53,989 nt of DNA from contig NZ_VCNJ01000070.1 of NCBI RefSeq assembly GCF_005938625.1, positions 1 to 53,989 of the forward strand. Direction: 5' to 3'. The first letter of the stretch is position 1. Each line of letters opens with the position of its first letter. Shown here piece by piece: positions 8,512-16,927 of the stretch. Both the position numbers and the translations under genes were made by a program. Source of the DNA: Pseudomonas fluorescens. GTDB taxonomy: Bacteria; Pseudomonadota; Gammaproteobacteria; Pseudomonadales; Pseudomonadaceae. The notes under the pieces are model-generated. The model was not told where the DNA came from. It searched no databases and worked only from the letters and a program-made list of their open reading frames with translations.

Positions 8512-8812
8512 GGGTCCGTCTCTTTATTGTTATAGGGCTTCACTGCCAACGCATCCGAGCCCGGAACCTGCAATCTAGTCAGCCCGTCGGAAGCTGTCTG
8601 TGATCATTCGTCTGCCTGATATCGGGCCATGCCACTGTAACGAAACGTAAGCCCTTGATAACACTTGAATCCCCCGAAAATCGGGGCTTTTGCGGCAAAA
8701 CCTTGCCACAAAAAAATAGTTTCGCGCCCCCCTTCCCAAGTCTGCGGCAAAGCCTAGAATGGCCGCCGGATCCGTCCGGATCTCCCGATCAATCCCTTTG
8801 ATACCCTCGCCC
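8512..8812. other. Intergenic region between divergent MFS and ykgJ genes
   Basis: This 301-bp gap holds the promoters of both genes. One hairpin is clear: CCCCGA-AAA-TCGGGG at 8672-8686 followed by CTTTTG. An A-rich stretch at 8710-8717 lies upstream of the plus-strand gene. I see no coding sequence; frames across it have no ribosome sites. Confidence 0.4.
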
Positions 8813-9181
8813 ATGTCTGAAGTCAGTCCGTGTCTGAATTGCGGTGCCTGCTGTTCCCATTTTCGCGTGTCTTTCTTTTGGGGTGAGTGCTCATCTTCCG
8901 GCGGCACGGTGCCTGATGAGCTGGTCACACAGATCAGTCCCAGCCGGGTGGCGATGAACGGCACCGACTGCAAATCGCCGCGCTGCACGGCGTTGGTCGG
9001 CGAAGTCGGCAGCGAGGTGAAGTGTTCGATTTATGAATTGCGCTCCAGCCCCTGCCGCGAATTCGAGTCGTCATGGGAAAACGGCGAACAAAATGTCGAT
9101 TGCGACAAGGCCCGTGCGCGTTTCGGCTTGCCGCCCCTGCAACCGGACTGGGCGCAAATCCCTTTCGAACAGATCGCGTAA
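8813..9181 (+). CDS. YkgJ-family cysteine-cluster protein
   Basis: The 122-aa protein begins MSEVSPCLNCGACCSHF and has further Cys at CKSPRC, VKCSIY, SPCREF and NVDCDKA. This CxxCxxCC pattern marks the YkgJ (UPF0153) family, which probably binds zinc or an Fe-S cluster and has no firm function. The ATG at 8813 begins just before the first Cys motif; the upstream in-frame ATG at 8759 would add a stretch unlike the family. It lies 137 bp upstream of the NbdA-like gene, an order I recall from P. aeruginosa. Confidence 0.85.
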   Translation: MSEVSPCLNCGACCSHFRVSFFWGECSSSGGTVPDELVTQISPSRVAMNGTDCKSPRCTALVGEVGSEVKCSIYELRSSPCREFESSWENGEQNVDCDKARARFGLPPLQPDWAQIPFEQIA

Positions 9182-9184
9182 GCC

Positions 9185-9232
9185 TTTAGCGCCAATCGCT
9201 ATGACGCTAATGCCGAAATCATTAGCGCCAAT
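9185..9232. promoter_or_regulatory. Cluster of three TTAGCGCCAAT-like sites before the NbdA-like gene
   Basis: TTTAGCGCCAAT (9185-9196) and ATTAGCGCCAAT (9221-9232) are near-identical direct copies, and between them ATGACGCTAAT (9201-9211) is a related copy in inverse orientation. This looks like a binding array for one regulator, about 35-80 bp upstream of the candidate -10. I do not recognise the motif. Confidence 0.45.
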
Positions 9233-9265
9233 GTGCCACTACCCCTTCCACAGCAAAAACCGCCT

Positions 9266-9272
9266 CTATACT
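9266..9272 (+). promoter_or_regulatory. Possible RpoS-type -10 (CTATACT) of the NbdA-like gene
   Basis: CTATACT is an exact match to the extended -10 favoured by RpoS. It lies 47 bp before the start codon. I recall that P. aeruginosa nbdA is RpoS-dependent, which would agree. Confidence 0.45.
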
Positions 9273-9318
9273 CCAGTCATTCGCCTGCGTTGACCGCGCA
9301 GTAAGGACGACTTCAGAA

Positions 9319-11613
9319 ATGGGGCATGCTATGGAGTGGCTTGGTTTGCAGTTTGTTACCGAGCTGCCGGAGAGCGGGCAGGTCATTTTAGATTGCACAC
9401 ATAATCCCTTGCTGGTGCTGGTGGCCTATCTGGTTGCCTGCGCTGCCAGTTTTGCCACCCTCGATATGGCCGAGCGAGTTGGCCACGCCGAAGATCCAAG
9501 CTCGCAACGCCTTTGGCGCTGGATCGGCGCGACCTGTCTGGCCGGCGGCATCTGGGCCATGCATTTCATCGGCATGCTGGCATTTCAGGCGCCGATTGAA
9601 ATCCATTACGACCTGCCGATCACCCTGTTTTCCCTGCTGATCGCCCTGCTCGCCTCTTGGCTGGCCATGCACACGCTGAGCGAAGCGAAGCCCAGTCTGT
9701 TGCGGTACCTGAAAACCGCGATCGTCATCGGTCTGGGCATCGCCGGCATGCATTACGTCGGCATGGCTGCGATGAAATCGAGCGCTACCGCTTATTACCA
9801 ACCGTCGCTGTTCTTACTGTCGATCGCCATCGCCATCGGCGCCAGTTTCGCCGCGCTGTGGGTGGCTGGCTATTTGCGTGAAGGCAGTGGCCTGGTGCAT
9901 CAGATGCTCAAGTACGCCGCAGCACTGATCCTCGGTGCCGGCATTTTCAGCATGCATTTCACCGGCATGGCTGCGCTGAATCTGGTCTTGCCGGCAAACA
10001 GCTTGCCGTCGATAGCAGCCGAAACCAACCACCTGCAATTGGGGCTTACGGTCGCGCTGATCACTTTGCTGATCCTTGGCAGCGCGATCAGCGCCGCGCT
10101 GGCCGACAAGAAATTGCAGAACAAGGACCACGATTTGCGGCGGGTCAACGCGCTGCTCAGCCAACTCGATCAAGCCCGGATGTCACTGCAGCAAGTGGCC
10201 AACTACGACGCCCTGACCAACCTGATCAACCGTCGTGGTTTCAACCAGATATTCGCCGAGAAACTCAGCCAGAAAACCAGCGAAGGCGGCATGCTCGCGG
10301 TGATGTTTCTCGACATCGACCACTTCAAACGGATCAACGACAGCCTCGGCCATGACGCCGGTGACGAACTGCTCAAGGTCATCGCCCAGCACATAAAAAG
10401 CTCGGTGCGCAGTCATGAAGACGTGGTCGCCCGCTTCGGCGGTGACGAGTTCTGCATCCTCATCAGTCTTCGTGAGCGTGAAGAAGCCCGCAATATGGCC
10501 CAGCGCATCATGCTCAAGATGAAGGAGCCGATCGAACTGGCCGGGCGCCGCATGGTGATGACCACCAGCATCGGCATCAGCCTGTTTCCGGAGGATGGCA
10601 CCACCTGCGAGGAACTGCTCAAGCACGCCGATCTGGCGCTGTATCAATCCAAGGGTGCAGGACGCAACGGTCTGCATTTTTTCAGTTCCAACCTCAAGAC
10701 CCGCGCCAGCTTCGAGCTGCAACTGGAAGAAGAACTGCGCCACGCCCTGCGCGAAGAAAACGGTTTGACGCTGTATTACCAACCGATCTTCGAACTGAAA
10801 ACCGGCCGCGTCACCAAGCTCGAAGCGCTGATCCGCTGGCAGCATCCGCTGCACGGCTTGCTGACCCCGGATCGCTTTATCACCATCGCCGAAAACAACG
10901 GCCTGATCGCCGAACTGGACAACTGGGTGCTGCGCCGCGCGTGCAAGGATCTGGGTGAACTGTCACGACATGGCTGCGAAGAACTGAAAATCGCCTGGAA
11001 CTGCTCGCCGCTCAATCTCGCCCGCGAAGAACTGGCCACTGAAATCGAAAATGCGTTGCGCAGCGCCGGCGTAGCGCCGGAACGGCTGGAACTGGAGGTC
11101 ACTGAAAACGCCTTGATGGGCAATATCGCCAACACCTTGGTGCTGCTGCGGCAGATCCGTGCGCTCGGTGTGTCGCTGTCGATCGACGACTTCGGCACCG
11201 GCTATTCGTCGCTCGCCTACCTCAAACGTCTGCCGCTCAACACGTTGAAAATCGACCGTTCGTTCATCCTCGACATCCCCAAGGCCACGGCAGACATGGA
11301 AATCGTCCAGGCGATCATCGTCATGGCGCACACCTTGCATTTGCAGGTGGTCACCGAAGGCGTGGAAAGCCTGGAGCAGTACGAATTCCTTGAACGCTCG
11401 GGCTGCGACTTCATCCAGGGTTACCTGCTCAGCCGCCCGGTGCCGCTGGATGAGCTGCGCCCGGTGCTGGAAGAAATCAACCAGCGCAAGCATTCACACG
11501 CGGTCAATCCGTTGATTCTGGCGCGCGGTACATTTGCACCAGTGTCGCTGGATCCTGCTCCAAATAGCCTTGCGCCCCATGCAGGCGCATCAGTTGTGCG
11601 GCCAATCCGCTGA
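9319..11613 (+). CDS. nbdA: MHYT-GGDEF-EAL cyclic-di-GMP protein (NbdA-like)
   Basis: The 764-aa protein has seven predicted N-terminal helices with three MHYT motifs (MHFIGM 81-86, MHYVGM 144-149, MHFTGM 212-217), a proposed sensor for NO, O2 or CO via copper. A GGDEF domain follows (FGGDEF at about 373-378), then an EAL phosphodiesterase domain (EAL 502-504, with ELEVTEN, DDFGTGYSS and EGVE all present). GGDEF makes and EAL degrades cyclic-di-GMP. Neighbours (rapA and ykgJ before, a hydroxyisobutyrate-type dehydrogenase after) match P. aeruginosa nbdA. Unlike my memory of PAO1 NbdA (AGDEF), the GGDEF motif is intact here, while the RxxD inhibitory site reads SHED. The last 36 codons overlap the convergent gene. 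MucR is the other possible paralogue. Confidence 0.85.
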   Translation: MGHAMEWLGLQFVTELPESGQVILDCTHNPLLVLVAYLVACAASFATLDMAERVGHAEDPSSQRLWRWIGATCLAGGIWAMHFIGMLAFQAPIEIHYDLPITLFSLLIALLASWLAMHTLSEAKPSLLRYLKTAIVIGLGIAGMHYVGMAAMKSSATAYYQPSLFLLSIAIAIGASFAALWVAGYLREGSGLVHQMLKYAAALILGAGIFSMHFTGMAALNLVLPANSLPSIAAETNHLQLGLTVALITLLILGSAISAALADKKLQNKDHDLRRVNALLSQLDQARMSLQQVANYDALTNLINRRGFNQIFAEKLSQKTSEGGMLAVMFLDIDHFKRINDSLGHDAGDELLKVIAQHIKSSVRSHEDVVARFGGDEFCILISLREREEARNMAQRIMLKMKEPIELAGRRMVMTTSIGISLFPEDGTTCEELLKHADLALYQSKGAGRNGLHFFSSNLKTRASFELQLEEELRHALREENGLTLYYQPIFELKTGRVTKLEALIRWQHPLHGLLTPDRFITIAENNGLIAELDNWVLRRACKDLGELSRHGCEELKIAWNCSPLNLAREELATEIENALRSAGVAPERLELEVTENALMGNIANTLVLLRQIRALGVSLSIDDFGTGYSSLAYLKRLPLNTLKIDRSFILDIPKATADMEIVQAIIVMAHTLHLQVVTEGVESLEQYEFLERSGCDFIQGYLLSRPVPLDELRPVLEEINQRKHSHAVNPLILARGTFAPVSLDPAPNSLAPHAGASVVRPIR

Positions 11614-12400
11614 TCGGTGTCGCCGAGCCTTGTTCGCGAGAAAATTTCACTGCCGTATCAAGATCCTTGAGCAAGGTGCGCACGTGCCACTTGATCGGTT
11701 CGAAACGGCTTTCGGCCATTTGCGGGGCGAGGATCTGCAACGGTTTCGAATCGGCAAAACCACCGGCCAACGCTTCGGCGATCAGGCTGGCATCGACCCC
11801 GGCCTGCTCGGCCAGCGCCACTACTTCGGCGATCACCAGCGCATTGCAGGCGACGATCATCTGGTTGCAGGCCTTGGTCACTTGGCCCGCGCCTATGCCG
11901 CCCATGTGCGTGACACGCTGACCGAGGTTGAGCAGCACTGCACGCACGCGTTCAAGATCTGCTACTTCGCCACCGACCATGATCGCCAGGCTACCGGCCT
12001 CGGCACCGACCACGCCGCCGGACACCGGTGAATCCAGCCAGGCCATGCCGGTTTTCTCCAGCAGTTCGGCGGCCATGTCGCGCGTGGCCGTCGGTTCCAG
12101 GCTGGAGAAATCCACCAGCAACTGGCCTTTTTTCGCACTTTCGGCGACACCGTGCGGGCCGAACACGACTTCGCGCACCACTGCCGTATCGGCCAGACAC
12201 AACATCACCATGTCGGCGTGTGCGCACAGTTCCGCAGGGCTTGCGACCTGTCGGGCACCGGCCTCGACCAGTGGCGCGCACTTGGTCGGGTTGCGGTTCC
12301 ACACGGTCAGCGGGTAACCCGCCGCCAACAGACGCCGGCACATGGGCAGGCCCATCAGACCGATTCCGGCGAACCCCAACGAAGGTAGCGTTGACATCAT
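11504..12400 (-). CDS. NAD(P)-dependent oxidoreductase, 3-hydroxyisobutyrate dehydrogenase family
   Basis: This 298-aa beta-hydroxyacid dehydrogenase has the N-terminal dinucleotide motif GFAGIGLMGLPMCRRL, the substrate motif DSPVSGG (about 122-128), and AGQVTKACNQMIV, whose Lys is the usual catalytic residue. The family oxidises 3-hydroxyisobutyrate, tartronate semialdehyde or similar short 3-hydroxy acids. The last 110 bp overlap the end of the convergent NbdA-like gene. A gene of the same kind follows nbdA in P. aeruginosa. The substrate is not determined. Confidence 0.87.
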   Translation of the reverse strand: MMSTLPSLGFAGIGLMGLPMCRRLLAAGYPLTVWNRNPTKCAPLVEAGARQVASPAELCAHADMVMLCLADTAVVREVVFGPHGVAESAKKGQLLVDFSSLEPTATRDMAAELLEKTGMAWLDSPVSGGVVGAEAGSLAIMVGGEVADLERVRAVLLNLGQRVTHMGGIGAGQVTKACNQMIVACNALVIAEVVALAEQAGVDASLIAEALAGGFADSKPLQILAPQMAESRFEPIKWHVRTLLKDLDTAVKFSREQGSATPISGLAAQLMRLHGAQGYLEQDPATLVQMYRAPESTD

Positions 12401-12596
12401 TTTGCCTCTTTTCGATTAAAGATCGCCGAATAATGGCCGATTCATCAACGATCAGGAAAGGATTCCCCCCAGCGACAGTCAGGCCAAAACCCTGATGCTC
12501 GGGCTCAATTCGCGCACAAAAGACGCGAGATCTTATTCCGTGAGGTTCGCAGGCAACTGGCCCGCGAGCCAACCCAGTCCAGGTATATGGCGCACA

Positions 12597-14795
12597 ATGA
12601 CTTCTAAAAACAATCCCGCCACTGCGGTATCCGATCTGACTTTGAGCCCTGCCGCCAACAGCCCGTCATCGTCGAAGCCATTGGTCACGTCGCGCCCGCT
12701 GTCGACTCAGCAATACCTGTACTTCACCGAAACCAATACCGACCGCATCCTCGACAACCTCGACGGCCTGCGTGATCTGGTGTTCCCGCGTCCGCCGCAC
12801 CTGGAAGGCGATAACGAACAGCACAACGATCAGGAATTCCCTTCGGTGTGCCTGATCGGCCTCGGTCGCTGCGGCTCCAACATTGCTCTAGATGTCGCGG
12901 AGCTGGTGTACAACGCGCGCAAGTTCTACCTCAACGAATTCAACAACGAAGATCGCGCGGCGGATCGGCGTCTGGCCGACAAGGGCTACAGCCCGGCGCA
13001 GTGGATCAAGAACAACCTGCGCATCGGCCCGAACAAATCGACCAAACCGGTGTTCCTGGTCGAACCGCTGGTGATGCTCGGCGACCTCGACAAGGACATC
13101 GCCGGGCGCATCCGTTTCTCGCGCAAAGGCGAGAAAAGCGGCTTCCTGCGCGACTACAGCAAAATGAAGATCATGGACTTGTCCGAAGTCCACGCCGGTG
13201 GCGCCGGTAACGCGCCGATCCTCGGCCAGTACCTGGCGAAGATTATCCTCAACAAGGACACCCAGCGTTTCTCCAGCCCTGACTGGAAAATGATCCACTC
13301 TTACCTGATCGACAGCTGCGGCATCAAAGCCAACCAGTCGCGTCTGTATTTCTCGATCTTCAGTGCTGGCGGCGGTACCGGTTCCGGCATGGCCTCGGAG
13401 TTCGGCCTGGCCCAGCAGCACTCGTACATGAACAAGACGTTCGACACCAAGCCGATGGACGAGCATGACGGCAAGAGCGGTCATTCGTTCGTGTTCGAAC
13501 CGATCTTCACCAGCGGCATTTGCGTGCTGCCGAACATTTCCGATCACCGCAGCGAAATGTCCGAGGCGCTGCACATCAACGCCGGTCGCCTGTTGTGCAA
13601 ATACCTCTCGGAAGAGTGGGATTTCTCTTACAACTTCGCCAACGAAGACAGCAGCGAAGCCAGCGTCATGGGCCGTATCCGCCCATGGAACGCGATGATG
13701 CTGATTTCCAACGACATCATGCGTTACGCCGAAGAGAGCGATGACGGCAACATCCAGAACATTGATGTCAATGCGATGGAAAAACACGCCAACCAGTACA
13801 TCTCGCAGCAGATTTTCAACATTCTGACGGCGCAGGCAGTCACCACTGACTACGACCAGAACTACTTCCGCCGCGCCGGCATCGACATCGGCGAAACCAT
13901 TCGCCTCGACGCCAACGACTTGTTCATGAGTCTGGCCGGCCCGGTGGCGATCGCCTACGCCGAATCGGTGGTGCCGGAAACCCCGCCGCCGAGTAGCGAC
14001 AAATTCAAGGTGTTCGACAAAGAGCCGCAGCGCCTGAACATCGACGACCTGTTCTTCCGCTCGATCGACCTGCCGCACTTCAACAAAGTGACTCAGGCGA
14101 TTGAAGGCATCAGCCTGTTGCCGATTGAGTCCAAGCGTTATCGCGCTTCGCTGGAGCAGTACAAGAATTCCGGCTACGACGCCGCCGCCCTGCACGACCT
14201 GCACTTCTTCAAGAACTGCTCGTCGGTGGTCTCGATCGTTTCGCTGCCGAAAGACTACAAGCTGTCGTACATGGACCTGAACCGGTTGAAGACCCACCTC
14301 AACAGCCTGTTCCCCAACACCACGCTCAAGCGCTATGCGTTGGTAATCGGTGCTTCAGCCAACCTCTCGCTGACTACATTGATCGCCAAGAGCCCGTGCC
14401 TGTCGGATGACTTCCTGACCCTGATCGTGGCGTTTATCAAGCGCTGCTTCGCGAAGAACCCGTACCGTTTTGACGAGACCCTCGATAACTCGATCCTCGA
14501 TTTCATCATCAACGAAGAATTCGACGAAGACCGCATCGACGACCTGCTCAACGAATTCGAGAACCCGGCGAAAATCCTCGATACCAACTGGTACGCGATC
14601 AAGCCGATGTACGAAAAGAAGTACCGCGAGCTGATCAACGACAAAGAGAAGTTTGTCTCGATCAACGACATTCGCCTGTCGCGCGATTGTGTGAAGAAGT
14701 CGATCAAGTACCTGCGTGAGATTTATCGTCACCGGATTGGCAAGACCAAGGTTATTTCCCTCAATAACCATACCGGCAAGTCTTTCTCGGTCTGA
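12597..14795 (+). CDS. FtsZ/tubulin-superfamily protein, orphan, unknown role
   Basis: The product is 732 aa from the ATG at 12597. An N-terminal tail of about 80 residues is rich in Ser, Thr and Pro. A GTPase core then shows VCLIGLGRCGSNIALDV at about 84-100 (the tubulin/FtsZ nucleotide loop), GGAGNAPILG at about 201-210 (resembling the FtsZ T3 loop) and SAGGGTGSGM at about 256-265 (the tubulin signature GGGTGSG). The C-terminal half is helical and acidic and does not resemble FtsZ's C-terminal domain. It is far larger than FtsZ (about 390 aa) and has no membrane segment. It may fall in Pfam Tubulin_2, from memory. In-frame codons continue upstream to 12495 without a ribosome site. Base composition is like its neighbours, so it looks resident. 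It stands alone. Assembly into filaments is an inference. Confidence 0.8.
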   Translation: MTSKNNPATAVSDLTLSPAANSPSSSKPLVTSRPLSTQQYLYFTETNTDRILDNLDGLRDLVFPRPPHLEGDNEQHNDQEFPSVCLIGLGRCGSNIALDVAELVYNARKFYLNEFNNEDRAADRRLADKGYSPAQWIKNNLRIGPNKSTKPVFLVEPLVMLGDLDKDIAGRIRFSRKGEKSGFLRDYSKMKIMDLSEVHAGGAGNAPILGQYLAKIILNKDTQRFSSPDWKMIHSYLIDSCGIKANQSRLYFSIFSAGGGTGSGMASEFGLAQQHSYMNKTFDTKPMDEHDGKSGHSFVFEPIFTSGICVLPNISDHRSEMSEALHINAGRLLCKYLSEEWDFSYNFANEDSSEASVMGRIRPWNAMMLISNDIMRYAEESDDGNIQNIDVNAMEKHANQYISQQIFNILTAQAVTTDYDQNYFRRAGIDIGETIRLDANDLFMSLAGPVAIAYAESVVPETPPPSSDKFKVFDKEPQRLNIDDLFFRSIDLPHFNKVTQAIEGISLLPIESKRYRASLEQYKNSGYDAAALHDLHFFKNCSSVVSIVSLPKDYKLSYMDLNRLKTHLNSLFPNTTLKRYALVIGASANLSLTTLIAKSPCLSDDFLTLIVAFIKRCFAKNPYRFDETLDNSILDFIINEEFDEDRIDDLLNEFENPAKILDTNWYAIKPMYEKKYRELINDKEKFVSINDIRLSRDCVKKSIKYLREIYRHRIGKTKVISLNNHTGKSFSV

Positions 14796-14813
14796 CGCCA
14801 GACCGAGTCGCCC

Positions 14814-14838
14814 CCTTCGCGAGCAGGCTCGCTCCCAC
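14814..14838. repeat. Repeat unit, family C (single)
   Basis: One unit of the TTCGCGAGCAGGCTCGCTCCCAC type, 18 nt after the tubulin-like stop codon and joined directly to family B copy 2. It may end the transcript. Confidence 0.75.
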
Positions 14839-14944
14839 GATCGTTCCCACGCTCTGCGTGGGAATGCAGCCCGGGACGCTCTGCGTCCCAATGCGGACGC
14901 AGAGCGTCCATTGATGCATTCCCACGCGGAGCGTGGGAACGATC
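14839..14944. repeat. Palindromic repeat, family B (copy 2)
   Basis: Outer arms GATCGTTCCCACGC and GCGTGGGAACGATC flank inner GGGACGCTCTGCGTCCC and GGACGCAGAGCGTCC palindromes. It lies between the tubulin-like gene and the DUF2288 gene. Confidence 0.85.
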
Positions 14945-14961
14945 ATATCCAGAAACAATTA

Positions 14962-14979
14962 AGCAGCCGTTAGGCTGCT
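14962..14979 (-). terminator. Possible terminator for the DUF2288 gene
   Basis: AGCAGCC-TAAC-GGCTGCT on the minus strand is followed by TAATTGTTT, about 125 nt past the DUF2288 stop. The stem is 7 bp and the T-tract is imperfect. The rest of the gap from 14980 to 15102 shows nothing I can name. Confidence 0.4.
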
Positions 14980-15102
14980 CTCTAAACTGTTCCCGTTACG
15001 TTTACGTCACCGTGATGCCACCCTCGCTTGTGGCCTTTCTCCACGGCAACGTGCCATCACGCTACTCCGCTACACACTTTTCGCCGACCAGTGGACGCAC
15101 CA

Positions 15103-15423
15103 TCAAGGTGCAACGTCGGCAGCGCCCGCCCTTTCCTGGATCAGAATCCACGGCGAAACCACCACTGCCCACAGTTGAGGATCGCGTTCGAAAAGATCCA
15201 GCGCCCGCGTTTCAGACAGCTTGGCGACTTTGTCTTCGGCCAGCCAGGCAGCCACTTTCTCGCCATCATCCGACGCCACGGCCTCAGCGGCGGCGATCAA
15301 ATCCAGCGCAGGGTCGACCCACAATAGGGCACCCTTGGCGAAGAACGGCTCCAACTCTTTCCAGGTAATAGATGCGGTTTCACCAAGCAGCTTGGCATAG
15401 AGGGTGCTAGGTTCTTGATTCAT
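15103..15423 (-). CDS. DUF2288 family protein
   Basis: The 106-aa protein starts MNQEPSTLYAKLLGETASI and contains ITWKELEPFFAKGALLWVDP, which I recognise as the DUF2288 family. There is no signal peptide or membrane segment. The role is unknown. The ATG at 15423 matches the usual family start; the reading frame extends upstream but into sequence with no family likeness. It is divergent from braC across a 352-bp gap. Confidence 0.8.
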   Translation of the reverse strand: MNQEPSTLYAKLLGETASITWKELEPFFAKGALLWVDPALDLIAAAEAVASDDGEKVAAWLAEDKVAKLSETRALDLFERDPQLWAVVVSPWILIQERAGAADVAP

Positions 15424-15775
15424 GGGTGCTGTCCGGAAAAGAAATCGACGCGAATAATAACGTCGGTGGTCCGCCAGCAAAACCCGGTTGCAAATGGCTG
15501 CACCGAACGAAAAGAGCAGGAACGCCAAGGAATGCTGCTGATTGGGATATATGCCCACAAACGCCCCGCCGCAATTCTGTCTTTTTCATTCAAAAATGCG
15601 ACACCTCCAAGTTTTGCCCCTCGGCGCCCGCTTCCCAGGCTGACAACCGGCGCTCTACACTGTACCGGTACAGTTGCCGGGGGCATTTCCGGAGGGTATC
15701 GCAAAGATATCTGACCCGGTTCTGCTGCTACGGCGCCAGAACTCAAAAAAATTACAACAGTAAGAGTGGAGCACT
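15424..15775. other. braC upstream region, 352 bp
   Basis: This long gap separates DUF2288 and braC. It carries the perfect palindrome listed at 15659-15674 and an A/T-rich block at 15578-15598. The 101 bp between the palindrome and braC should hold its promoter and leader, but no standard -35/-10 pair stands out. Frames reading through it lack ribosome sites. Confidence 0.4.
15659..15674. promoter_or_regulatory. Perfect 16-bp palindrome upstream of braC
   Basis: ACTGTACCGGTACAGT is fully self-complementary and looks like the binding site of a symmetric dimer such as a TetR- or GntR-family repressor. It does not fit the 16-bp LexA form CTG-N10-CAG. The regulator is unknown. Confidence 0.55.
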
Positions 15776-16903
15776 ATGACTAAGGCTACTAAGCAGATTT
15801 CCAAACTGTTTGCCGCTATGGTTCTGGCCGGGGTTGCCAGCCATTCGTTCGCAGCTGACACCATCAAAATCGGTATCGCCGGCCCTAAAACCGGTCCAGT
15901 AGCCCAGTACGGCGACATGCAGTTCAGTGGCGCAAAAATGGCCATCGAGCAAATCAACGCCAAGGGCGGCGTGGACGGCAAGAAACTCGAAGCCGTTGAA
16001 TACGACGATGCCTGCGATCCAAAACAAGCGGTAGCGGTCGCGAACAAGGTCGTCAACGACGGCGTCAAGTTCGTGGTCGGTCACCTGTGCTCCAGCTCCA
16101 CTCAACCGGCTTCGGATATCTACGAAGACGAAGGCGTGATCATGATCACCCCGGCTGCCACCAGCCCGGACATCACCGCCCGTGGCTACAAAATGGTCTT
16201 CCGTACCATCGGTCTGGACAGCGCCCAAGGCCCTGCCGCTGGTAACTACATTGCCGATCACGTAAAACCGAAAATCGTTGCTGTGCTGCACGACAAGCAA
16301 CAATACGGTGAAGGCATCGCCACCGCCGTTAAAGCCACCCTCGAGAAGAAAGGCACCAAAGTTGCCGTGTTCGAAGGCGTCAACGCCGGCGACAAGGACT
16401 TTTCCTCGATCATCGCCAAACTCAAGCAAGCCAACGTCGACTTCGTTTACTACGGCGGCTACCACCCGGAGCTGGGCCTGATCCTGCGTCAGTCGGCTGA
16501 AAAAGGCCTGAAAGCCAAGTTCATGGGTCCGGAAGGCGTGGGTAACGACTCCATTTCGCAGATCGCCAAAGACGCTTCCGAAGGTCTGCTGGTGACCCTG
16601 CCGAAATCCTTCGACCAGGATCCGGCCAACATCGCTCTGGCAGATGCATTCAAGGCGAAGAAAGAAGATCCGAGCGGCCCGTTCGTGTTCCCTTCCTACT
16701 CGGCGGTTGAAGTGATTGCCGGCGGTATCACCGCAGCCAAATCCGAAGACCCTGCCAAAGTGGCCGAAGCCATTCACGCCGGCACCTTCAAAACCCCGAC
16801 TGGCGACCTGAGCTTCGACGCCAAGGGCGACCTGAAGGACTTCAAATTTGTGGTTTACGAGTGGCACTTCGGCAAACCAAAAACTGAAGTTTCGCCTCAG
16901 TAA
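15776..16903 (+). CDS. braC: Branched-chain amino acid ABC transporter, periplasmic binding protein BraC
   Basis: The 375-aa protein has a Sec signal peptide ending SHSFA-ADTIKIG (cleavage near residue 26) and a periplasmic binding fold of the Leu/Ile/Val type, beginning KIGIAGPKTGPVAQYG and containing CSSSTQPASDIYEDEGVIMI. It captures leucine, isoleucine, valine and related amino acids and hands them to the BraDE membrane channel. It is first in the bra operon but separated from braD by 230 bp and a terminator, which should make binding protein in excess over membrane parts. Confidence 0.96.
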   Translation: MTKATKQISKLFAAMVLAGVASHSFAADTIKIGIAGPKTGPVAQYGDMQFSGAKMAIEQINAKGGVDGKKLEAVEYDDACDPKQAVAVANKVVNDGVKFVVGHLCSSSTQPASDIYEDEGVIMITPAATSPDITARGYKMVFRTIGLDSAQGPAAGNYIADHVKPKIVAVLHDKQQYGEGIATAVKATLEKKGTKVAVFEGVNAGDKDFSSIIAKLKQANVDFVYYGGYHPELGLILRQSAEKGLKAKFMGPEGVGNDSISQIAKDASEGLLVTLPKSFDQDPANIALADAFKAKKEDPSGPFVFPSYSAVEVIAGGITAAKSEDPAKVAEAIHAGTFKTPTGDLSFDAKGDLKDFKFVVYEWHFGKPKTEVSPQ

Positions 16904-16927
16904 GGCGCTGCCTGACTGACTGCCAAT

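Noticed and set aside
12495..12596. N-terminal extension of the tubulin-like protein from the ATG at 12495
   Set aside because: No ribosome site and unlikely composition (many Arg, Ser, Trp); MTSKNN at 12597 is the better start.
14716..14973. SHALRGNA-type peptide (DUF1534-like) and similar frames at 6810-7328, 44764-45141 and 51241-51360
   Set aside because: These are translated family B palindromic repeats, not genes.
15659..15674. LexA box reading of the braC palindrome
   Set aside because: The arms are CTG-N8-CAG, two bases too short for the LexA form CTG-N10-CAG.
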